From Prevotellaceae bacterium (GTDB lineage: Bacteria > Bacteroidota > Bacteroidia > Bacteroidales > UBA932), in the NCBI GenBank assembly GCA_031259645.1, contig JAIRLC010000130.1, forward strand, positions 1 through 5,381: a stretch of DNA of 5,381 bases, given 5' to 3'. This document shows, one piece after another, positions 1-4,996 of the stretch. The position numbers were made by a program, and so were the translations under genes. Numbering within the stretch: position 1 is the stretch's first letter; every line of letters starts with the position of its first letter. Below the pieces are notes generated by a model. The model saw nothing but the letters and a program-made list of their open reading frames with translations, made no database searches and was not told where the DNA came from.

Positions 1-1011
1 TCAGATCCGGTAGAATATACCTACGACCATGTGATGATGGTGGTAAATCAGGGGAACTTTTCCGAAGGCAACGGCACCTTGGCTTATTATCATGAAACGG
101 AACAAGAGATAGAGAATAATGTGCTACCTTATAATTTGGGCGCCATTATTCAATCGGTGGCCATTTCCTCGTCCAATGGGAATGTGTTTGTGATATGCAA
201 TAACCCCAGCAAGATTGAAGTGTTCAATGCCGTTACGAGAGAGGTGCTTGGCACAGAACTTTTTAAGGATCACTTGTTCGACCCGCGTTATATGGCAATG
301 GACGACTACTATTTGTATATTACCAATTGGGGGCCGGCACAGGATGCGGGCGGCGAGTGGCTGACGCATCCCGCCTCGTATGTATTGCGTGTAGACCGCT
401 ACACAGGGGAGGTTGTTGATCAAATTCTGTGCGGCAGCGACGCCGAGGGGATTATTTCAACGGGTAGCAAGGTGTATGTCGCCACCGGCGAAGGAGTAGT
501 TGTCCTTAACAGTTCCGGGAAAATAGAAAAAACCATAACTGCACCTACGTTTACGGGAGGGGCCAAACATTTGGTAACAGACGCCAATGGTCAGCTTTGG
601 GTTTCGTACCCCGGAAACGGTTTGCTGAAAATCAATCCGCAAACAGGCGTGGCTATCGAGGAAGTGGACATACCGATTGACTGGATGGGGGGGCAGATTG
701 CCATCAATGTGGAAGCCGGCAAAATTTATACGTATGAAACCACGTTTGATGCATCATACGAAGCGCAGGAAGCAAAGATTTACGAACTGGACATTGCGAC
801 AAAAACGTATAAAGAGTTTGCCACAGGAACTTATTTCTACAGCATCGGCGTGAGCCCTGCTACCGGCAACGTTTATACGGCCGAAGTGAATAATTTTTCG
901 AGCAACAGTGAATTGCTTGTTTACAATGCTTCCGGCACGTTATTGCGCCGGCATTTAACGGGCATAGGAACTTGTGATTTCAAGTTCTTCTCAATTATTA
1001 GCACAAAGTAA
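1..1011 (+). CDS. DUF5074/YncE-like surface beta-propeller protein (5' end missing)
   Basis: The reading frame is open from base 1, so the true start is upstream; the GTG at 31 is internal and 336 residues are visible. What is seen: a first strand 'VMMVVNQGNF' (residues 11-20) followed by 'GNGTLAYY', then repeated blade-like units pairing a 'GNVFVICNN' or 'GKIYTYETT' strand with a 'KIEVFNAVT' or 'KIYELDIAT' strand, ending in 'GIGTCDFKFF'. This pattern is typical of the DUF5074/YncE beta-propeller family of Bacteroidota, usually exported lipoproteins; the signal peptide would lie outside the window. Some relatives (BtuG) bind vitamin B12 at the cell surface, but nothing visible here proves that ligand. 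No enzyme motif is seen. It converges with the OmpH-like gene, the stop codons being only 11 bases apart. The family call is fairly firm; the ligand is unknown. Confidence 0.75.
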   Translation, partial: SDPVEYTYDHVMMVVNQGNFSEGNGTLAYYHETEQEIENNVLPYNLGAIIQSVAISSSNGNVFVICNNPSKIEVFNAVTREVLGTELFKDHLFDPRYMAMDDYYLYITNWGPAQDAGGEWLTHPASYVLRVDRYTGEVVDQILCGSDAEGIISTGSKVYVATGEGVVVLNSSGKIEKTITAPTFTGGAKHLVTDANGQLWVSYPGNGLLKINPQTGVAIEEVDIPIDWMGGQIAINVEAGKIYTYETTFDASYEAQEAKIYELDIATKTYKEFATGTYFYSIGVSPATGNVYTAEVNNFSSNSELLVYNASGTLLRRHLTGIGTCDFKFFSIISTK

Positions 1012-1022
1012 CGCGGTGTTTC

Positions 1023-1640
1023 CTATTTCTTGGGTTTCACATACGAGCCGTTCAATCCTTTCAGCACATCCTGTGTGATGTTTAATGAAGGATGCCCCTG
1101 CATCACCGCGTTGGTTGAGCCGCTAGTGCTGAGGATGAGCGAATAGTTGTGGCTTTTGTTGTATTCGGTCAGGTAGGTCAATACGGCGTCGTAAATACGG
1201 CGGAGCATGACGGCTTCTTCTTCAGACATGTCCACACGCAGTTTTTCGGCATATTGTTGCAAGTCCTGTTGCTTTTGTTGCAGTTTCATCTGCAACTCCT
1301 CAGCCTGCGAGCGGGTGATTAGCCCTTTCTGCACTTTTTCCTGAAAGTCTTTGGCTTCGCGTTCAAAGGAACGTCCGCGCTTGGTGAGGTCGTCATCGGC
1401 CGCTTTGGCTTTTTGTTCAAATTCGAGCCGCAATTCATGAAACATGTCATATTTATTCACCAACGAATCAATTTGAATGTACACGATACTGCCCTCGGCA
1501 GCTATCACGCTGCTGCTGTCGCTGCTGCCCGCTATGGCCGGCGCATAACCTTTTCCGCCGGAGCCGCAAAAATAAAGTACATATAATACAATAACCGCAA
1601 CCGCTAAAACGGCGTTAACAATGAATGATGCTTTTCTCAT
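1023..1640 (-). CDS. OmpH/Skp-family periplasmic chaperone-like protein, membrane-anchored
   Basis: The protein has 205 residues. Residues 7-24 form one hydrophobic segment after 'MRK', a signal sequence or membrane anchor. A low-complexity Gly/Ser/Ala linker (26-50) follows, then the family's characteristic start 'IVYIQIDSLVNKYDMFHEL' (52-70). Residues about 64-160 are very rich in Glu, Lys and Gln and should form the long helical hairpin ('tentacle') with which Skp grips unfolded outer-membrane proteins. The tail 'YSLILSTSG' (166-174) is the family's closing beta-strand. Known role of the family: carrying outer-membrane beta-barrel proteins through the periplasm. The Cys at 25 is preceded by 'LYF', a poor lipobox, so a membrane anchor is likelier than a lipoprotein. 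The gene follows the acyltransferase by 13 bases and is probably co-transcribed with it. The ATG at 1640 directly precedes the hydrophobic segment; an ATG 8 bases upstream gives only MKL and a stop. Confidence 0.85.
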   Translation of the reverse strand: MRKASFIVNAVLAVAVIVLYVLYFCGSGGKGYAPAIAGSSDSSSVIAAEGSIVYIQIDSLVNKYDMFHELRLEFEQKAKAADDDLTKRGRSFEREAKDFQEKVQKGLITRSQAEELQMKLQQKQQDLQQYAEKLRVDMSEEEAVMLRRIYDAVLTYLTEYNKSHNYSLILSTSGSTNAVMQGHPSLNITQDVLKGLNGSYVKPKK

Positions 1641-1650
1641 AATTTCATAA

Positions 1651-1671
1651 TTTTTAATTTTTAATTTTTAA
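1651..1671. repeat. Three perfect tandem copies of TTTTTAA
   Basis: Read on the minus strand this is TTAAAAA three times. It covers the last codons and the TAA stop of the acyltransferase and runs into the A-rich leader of the OmpH-like gene. Because the unit is 7 bases long, gain or loss of a copy would change the last few residues of the acyltransferase and its distance to the next gene. It may also serve as an A-rich ribosome-loading leader for the OmpH-like gene. Confidence 0.8.
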
Positions 1672-2526
1672 TTGTTTATGTTTCCATCGCTTGTGCGACC
1701 ACAACCAGTATTGCGGATTGCGGTTAATGCTTTGTTCAAGTAACGCAGCGAAGCGGCGGGTGATTTCAAATTCGGGCAAACTTTTCGGGTCATCACAAAT
1801 TTTGGTAAAGATAACCTTGTATTTTCCCCGGGCGACACGCAGCATTTCAACGTAAAACACAGGGAGGTTGCAGCGTGTGGCCAACTTCTCCGCTCCTTCA
1901 AAAAACAAGCTGTCCTGATGCAGGAAGGTTGTCCACGCTTTTGAAGAAGACGACGGCGACTGGTCGGCAATAAACACATACGACACGTGTTCGTCCTGAT
2001 GCGTCAGCATGTAGCGCGAAATTTGCTGCATGGGAATAATGATGCTCTTGAGGTAGTGCGTCCGTATGCGCTTCATTAGTTTATCGACTACGCCGTGTTG
2101 TGGCTTGTAGGCTATTTTAAGGTTGAAGTACAGGCCTGCAAAGTTGAGGTACTCCCAGTTTCCGAAATGCCCCAGCACCCATACCGTATTTTGTCCTTGC
2201 CTGTCATAATCGATGACGGGTCCGGCATTTTCGAACGTAATAAATGAGCTCGCTTTTTTGGCGGAAACGCCCAGGGTTTTTATATTTTCAAAGAACAAAT
2301 CGGCGAAATAATGGTAATATTGCCCGGCCATGTTTTTTATTTCGCTGTAACTTTTTTCGGGAAACGAGCGTGCCAGATTGGTATAGACTACAGATTTCCG
2401 ATAACTTAACACATGGTAAAAAAAGAAATAAACCACATCAGACAAGACAAAGAGCACACATCTCGGCAACCGGGCCAGCGGATATAAAAAACACAATAAT
2501 AATCCGTAAAGCAAATTTGTTAGCAT
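1654..2526 (-). CDS. LpxL/HtrB-family lipid A acyltransferase (lysophospholipid acyltransferase superfamily)
   Basis: The protein has 290 residues, close to the usual length of about 290-310. An N-terminal hydrophobic stretch (about 1-40) should anchor it in the inner membrane. The catalytic HX4(D/E) motif is His120-Phe-Gly-Asn-Trp-Glu125. Other family blocks follow in order: 'IADQSP' (186-191), 'FFEGAEKLA' (208-216) and a terminal 'NPQYWLWSHKRWK' (270-282). Known role: transfer of an acyl chain from acyl-ACP to a lipid A precursor in the late steps of LPS assembly, on the cytoplasmic face. The exact acyl position cannot be read from sequence, and some Bacteroidota members of this superfamily make other acylated lipids. 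It is the first gene of a minus-strand pair with the OmpH-like gene and starts just inside the divergent promoter region. Its last codons (LKIKN and stop) lie within a 7-base tandem repeat, so the C-terminus has probably drifted. Confidence 0.88.
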   Translation of the reverse strand: MLTNLLYGLLLCFLYPLARLPRCVLFVLSDVVYFFFYHVLSYRKSVVYTNLARSFPEKSYSEIKNMAGQYYHYFADLFFENIKTLGVSAKKASSFITFENAGPVIDYDRQGQNTVWVLGHFGNWEYLNFAGLYFNLKIAYKPQHGVVDKLMKRIRTHYLKSIIIPMQQISRYMLTHQDEHVSYVFIADQSPSSSSKAWTTFLHQDSLFFEGAEKLATRCNLPVFYVEMLRVARGKYKVIFTKICDDPKSLPEFEITRRFAALLEQSINRNPQYWLWSHKRWKHKQLKIKN

Positions 2527-2549
2527 GCAAATTTATCTAAAATAATTTA

Positions 2550-2557
2550 CAAATATA
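2550..2557 (-). promoter_or_regulatory. Bacteroidota-type -7 box (TATATTTG) for the acyltransferase unit
   Basis: On the minus strand the bases read TATATTTG, an exact match to the TAnnTTTG consensus used by the primary sigma factor of Bacteroidota. It lies 23 bases upstream of the acyltransferase ATG, which predicts a very short AT-rich leader. No convincing TTG-type -33 element is visible about 20 bases upstream. In such AT-rich DNA a chance match is possible, but the position is right. Confidence 0.5.
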
Positions 2558-2580
2558 TAAAGAAGTTCGATTTATTTCAC

Positions 2581-2588
2581 TATCTTTG
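2581..2588 (+). promoter_or_regulatory. Bacteroidota-type -7 box (TATCTTTG) for the peptide transporter unit
   Basis: TATCTTTG matches TAnnTTTG exactly and ends 28 bases before the transporter ATG. Transcription would begin near 2593-2596, giving a leader of about 20 bases that contains eight consecutive A residues (2603-2610). That is typical of Bacteroidota mRNAs, which lack a Shine-Dalgarno sequence. The -33 region is weak. The promoter probably drives the transporter, the nucleotidyltransferase and glgB together, since no terminator is seen between them. Confidence 0.6.
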
Positions 2589-2616
2589 TTAAATCTAACC
2601 CTAAAAAAAAGTAATT

Positions 2617-4602
2617 ATGTTTAAAAATCACCCCAAAGGACTGCTTATACTCGCCTTAACAAATATGGGAGAGCGGTTTGGTTACTACACCATGTTGGCA
2701 ATTTTGGCTTTGTATATGCAAGCGAAATTCGGCCTTTCGTCGTCGGTTACCAGTGTTATTTACGGTACTTTTTTGGGATTAGTCTATTTCCTGCCGCTCA
2801 TTGGAGGTATTGTGGCCGATAAGGTATTGGGGTATGGGCGAACTATTTTACTCGGCATCGTGGTGATGTTTATGGGGTATTTGCTGCTGGCGCTTCCGAG
2901 CGGCGCTAACCTGACGGGGCAAATCATGATGTTTGCCGCCTTGCTGCTTATATCTATGGGAACCGGGTTTTTCAAAGGAAACTTGCAGGCGCTTGTGGGC
3001 AACTTGTATGAATCGGCACAATTCAAAGGGAAGCGCGATATCGCATTTTCCATATTTTACATGTTTATTAATATCGGCGCTTTCTTTGCGCCCAGTGTTG
3101 CCAATAGCATCAATAATGCCTTTTTAGCGAAAGAAAATTTCTCGTACGACGCCAGTATCGCGAAGAATTATGTGGCGCTGAATGATAAAGTGGTTGATGA
3201 GAAAACATTTGTAATTGAGGCGCTGGAAGGAAAAACCGCCGCAACCGAAAAAGACAGTGTGGCTATTATTAGTGCGGCCAAAAAAGCCGCCGGTGTTATT
3301 TTTGAAAGGGATAAAGCCGCTATCTTGTTCAAGTTGAAAGCAGCCGGCTTAAAACAACTGACGGCGTCGGGCGTGATTACGGAAACCGGCCAGCAAGTTA
3401 CCGCCGACGAATACAAATTGCTGGATAGCCGCAACCCGGATGATAAGGTGGCGATAGCGGCGCTCAAAGAAAAAATCAGCCACATTGCGGTGACCAATCC
3501 CGCATGGTATGGCGACCCGGACAACCCGGAAACTTTTCCGCTAAATTTCGGCAAATATTACGTGGATAATGCCCTGAGCAAATCCTATAATCTGGCTTTT
3601 GGCGTGGCTTGCATCAGTCTTATTATCTCCGTACTCATCTTTCTTTTGTTTAAACGCACATGGCGGGCTTCAGACAAAACACATAAGCAACAATTGAAAG
3701 AAGCGAGCAGCAGCGGTAATAAGGAAAACGTGGTAGTACTGACAAAGGAACAAGTGCGCGAACGGGTAATAGCGTTGTTATTGGTGTTCTTCGTAGTGAT
3801 TTTCTTCTGGATGTCGTTCCATCAAAATGGTCTTTGCATGACATTCTTCGCCCGCGACTACACCCAAAGCGTAATTAGTTCCACACAAAACATGATGTTT
3901 TCATTAGCCGGCTTGCTGCCTTTGACAGCGGTGCTTTACGGCATTTATTTGGCCACTATGGGGCTGTTCGGCGGAAAGCGCAATGCGCTTTTGGGCGGCT
4001 GCATTTCATTATTAGGTATAGTCGGGCTGGCTGCCTATTACTTCATAGATGTGAGCGCTTCTACTGCAACGAGCACCATTACGCCGCAAATATTCCAGCA
4101 ATTTAATCCGCTGTTTATTGTATTGCTCACACCGGTGTCTGTGGCCTTTTTCACGTTCCTCGCCAGTCGCAAAAAAGAACCGTCGGCGCCCCGCAAGATT
4201 GGGTATGGCATGGTGATTGCCGCCTTAGGTTTCGTGGTGCTGCTCTTTGCTTCGCTGGGACTACCCGCCCCTGCTGAAATTGAGGGGGGAATTTCAAATG
4301 TGCTTGTCTCGCCGAACTGGTTAATCGGCACGTACCTGATATTAACCCTTGCGGAATTATTTTTAAGTCCGATGGGACTTTCTTTCGTGGCGAAAGTTGC
4401 GCCGCCGCAGTACAAAGGCATGATGCAGGGAGGTTGGTTGGCCGCTACGGCTATTGGTAATTTGCTGGTGGGCGTCATGGGTGCATTTTGGGATAAGTTG
4501 CCCCTGTATGCCTTTTGGGGTGTGTTGATTATTTGCTGTGTCTTGTCGGCCATGTTTATATTCTCTATTATTAAACGGCTCGAAAGAGCAACCGGGGATT
4601 AA
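2617..4602 (+). CDS. POT/PTR2-family proton-coupled oligopeptide transporter (MFS)
   Basis: The protein has 661 residues, longer than the roughly 450-500 of minimal bacterial POTs. Seen: 'NMGERFGYY' (16-24), the POT helix 1 motif; 'GGIVADKVLGYGRT' (63-76), the MFS loop 2-3 motif; 'GTGFFKGN' with Lys120; 'FSIFYMFINIGAF' (144-156), which fits the PTR2 signature 2; 'FFWMSFHQNG' (396-405); 'NPLFIVLLTP' (497-506); and 'AELFLSPMG' with Glu580 (579-587). Known role: import of di- and tripeptides across the inner membrane with protons. Oddities: the first Glu of ExxERFxYY is Asn16; a polar, mostly helical insert of about 155 residues (166-322) lies between helices 5 and 6, outside the membrane; and an extra hydrophobic pair (about 425-447 and 455-477) sits between canonical helices 7 and 8, giving about 14 helices. 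From memory these traits recur in Bacteroidota relatives. The ATG at 2617 follows an A-rich leader and begins 'MFKNHPKGLL', the usual POT start. Confidence 0.9.
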   Translation: MFKNHPKGLLILALTNMGERFGYYTMLAILALYMQAKFGLSSSVTSVIYGTFLGLVYFLPLIGGIVADKVLGYGRTILLGIVVMFMGYLLLALPSGANLTGQIMMFAALLLISMGTGFFKGNLQALVGNLYESAQFKGKRDIAFSIFYMFINIGAFFAPSVANSINNAFLAKENFSYDASIAKNYVALNDKVVDEKTFVIEALEGKTAATEKDSVAIISAAKKAAGVIFERDKAAILFKLKAAGLKQLTASGVITETGQQVTADEYKLLDSRNPDDKVAIAALKEKISHIAVTNPAWYGDPDNPETFPLNFGKYYVDNALSKSYNLAFGVACISLIISVLIFLLFKRTWRASDKTHKQQLKEASSSGNKENVVVLTKEQVRERVIALLLVFFVVIFFWMSFHQNGLCMTFFARDYTQSVISSTQNMMFSLAGLLPLTAVLYGIYLATMGLFGGKRNALLGGCISLLGIVGLAAYYFIDVSASTATSTITPQIFQQFNPLFIVLLTPVSVAFFTFLASRKKEPSAPRKIGYGMVIAALGFVVLLFASLGLPAPAEIEGGISNVLVSPNWLIGTYLILTLAELFLSPMGLSFVAKVAPPQYKGMMQGGWLAATAIGNLLVGVMGAFWDKLPLYAFWGVLIICCVLSAMFIFSIIKRLERATGD

Positions 4603-4609
4603 CTGCGGC

Positions 4610-4643
4610 GCTTAATGAATGAACTGAAATTATGGAAAAATGA
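4610..4643 (+). repeat. 34-base direct repeat, left copy (duplicated glgB start)
   Basis: This matches 4963-4996 at 33 of 34 positions; the only difference is A at 4619 versus C at 4972. The shared core includes GAACTGAAATTATGGAAAAA. Similarity stops abruptly on both sides. The copy starts 8 bases after the transporter stop codon and ends inside the second codon of the nucleotidyltransferase, supplying its ATG (4640-4642). Confidence 0.95.
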
Positions 4644-4656
4644 TTATCCGGGCTGA
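4615..4656 (+). pseudogene. Detached N-terminal remnant of glgB (13-codon leader ORF)
   Basis: The ATG at 4615 opens MNELKLWKNDYPG and then TGA. The first ten residues equal those of the glgB product downstream (MTELKLWKND) except residue 2, Asn for Thr. The last three codons come from the inserted DNA. It is read as the original glgB start, separated from the rest of its gene by the nucleotidyltransferase. It may still be translated: it lies 12 bases after the transporter stop and overlaps the nucleotidyltransferase start in another frame, so it could act as a coupling leader. Homology to glgB is clear; translation is inferred. Confidence 0.8.
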
Positions 4657-4975
4657 AATAGCAAAAAAACCGAAAGAGTTTTTATCTTTATGCAACCAGC
4701 ATCACGTTCGTTCGTTGTACGCTTTCGGTTCCGCAACAAACGACCGTTTTGACGCTGAACGTAGCGATATTGATTTGTTGGTTGATTTATACGATAACGA
4801 CCCCATCGTACAGGGAGAGGAATTGCTATCGCTATGGGATGGTTTTGAATTGTTTTTTCGCCGGAAAGTTGATTTGTTAACGCATGGTTCTATCCGCAAT
4901 CCTTTTTTGCGTCAAAGCATAGACTCCCAAAAAGTTTTGATTTATGATGGAACGCGAATAATGCTTAATGACTGA
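4640..4975 (+). CDS. Minimal nucleotidyltransferase (MNT, DNA polymerase beta superfamily), no HEPN partner
   Basis: The protein has 111 residues, a normal length for a single-domain MNT. It shows the nucleotidyltransferase core: Gly30-Ser31 ('FGSATNDRF'), the metal-binding Asp43-x-Asp45 ('SDIDLLVDL') and the third acidic residue Asp78 ('RKVDLLT'). The closing 'KVLIYDG' (98-104) is where close relatives usually end, and the extra 'TRIMLND' runs into the right-hand repeat. All catalytic residues are present, so the enzyme should be active. Known family role: transfer of AMP or another nucleotide; many are antitoxins (MntA) that modify a neighbouring HEPN RNase toxin (HepT). Here no HEPN gene follows; glgB starts 8 bases before this gene's stop. 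The target is unknown. The start codon lies in the left 34-base repeat and the stop codon in the right one, which marks the gene as an insert between the transporter and glgB. Confidence 0.85.
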   Translation: MIIRAEIAKKPKEFLSLCNQHHVRSLYAFGSATNDRFDAERSDIDLLVDLYDNDPIVQGEELLSLWDGFELFFRRKVDLLTHGSIRNPFLRQSIDSQKVLIYDGTRIMLND

Positions 4976-4996
4976 ACTGAAATTATGGAAAAATGA
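4963..4996 (+). repeat. 34-base direct repeat, right copy (native glgB start)
   Basis: This is the second copy of the 4610-4643 sequence, 353 bases downstream, with one mismatch (C at 4972). It contains the last codons and the TGA stop (4973-4975) of the nucleotidyltransferase and the ATG and first codons of glgB. The reading frame continues naturally into the rest of the branching enzyme, so this copy sits in the native context on its right side. Confidence 0.95.

Noticed and set aside
31..33. GTG start for the beta-propeller gene
   Set aside because: The frame is open from base 1 and residues before the GTG (SDPVEYTYDH) lead straight into the first propeller strand with no signal peptide, so the start lies upstream of the window.
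1012..1022. Bidirectional terminator between the convergent genes
   Set aside because: The gap is only 11 bases and I find no stem-loop with a T-run there or in the adjoining coding ends.
1557..1571. Lipoprotein signal in the OmpH-like protein (Cys25)
   Set aside because: The residues before the Cys are L-Y-F; Phe at -1 does not fit a lipobox even under relaxed Bacteroidota rules.
1668..1979. 103-residue minus-strand ORF
   Set aside because: It is an alternative frame inside the acyltransferase gene, whose catalytic and C-terminal motifs are clear in the other frame.
2244..2540. 98-residue plus-strand ORF
   Set aside because: It is antisense to the acyltransferase N-terminal half, has no promoter or recognisable domain, and ends in the divergent promoter region.
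4038..4553. 171-residue minus-strand ORF
   Set aside because: It lies opposite the conserved transmembrane C-terminal half of the POT transporter and shows no family features; the same holds for minus-strand ORFs at 2784-3053, 3168-3554 and 3650-3844.
4610..4996. Insertion sequence or integron cassette
   Set aside because: There is no transposase or integrase, no attC-like structure and no long terminal inverted repeats; the 34-base flanks are copies of coding sequence of the target gene.
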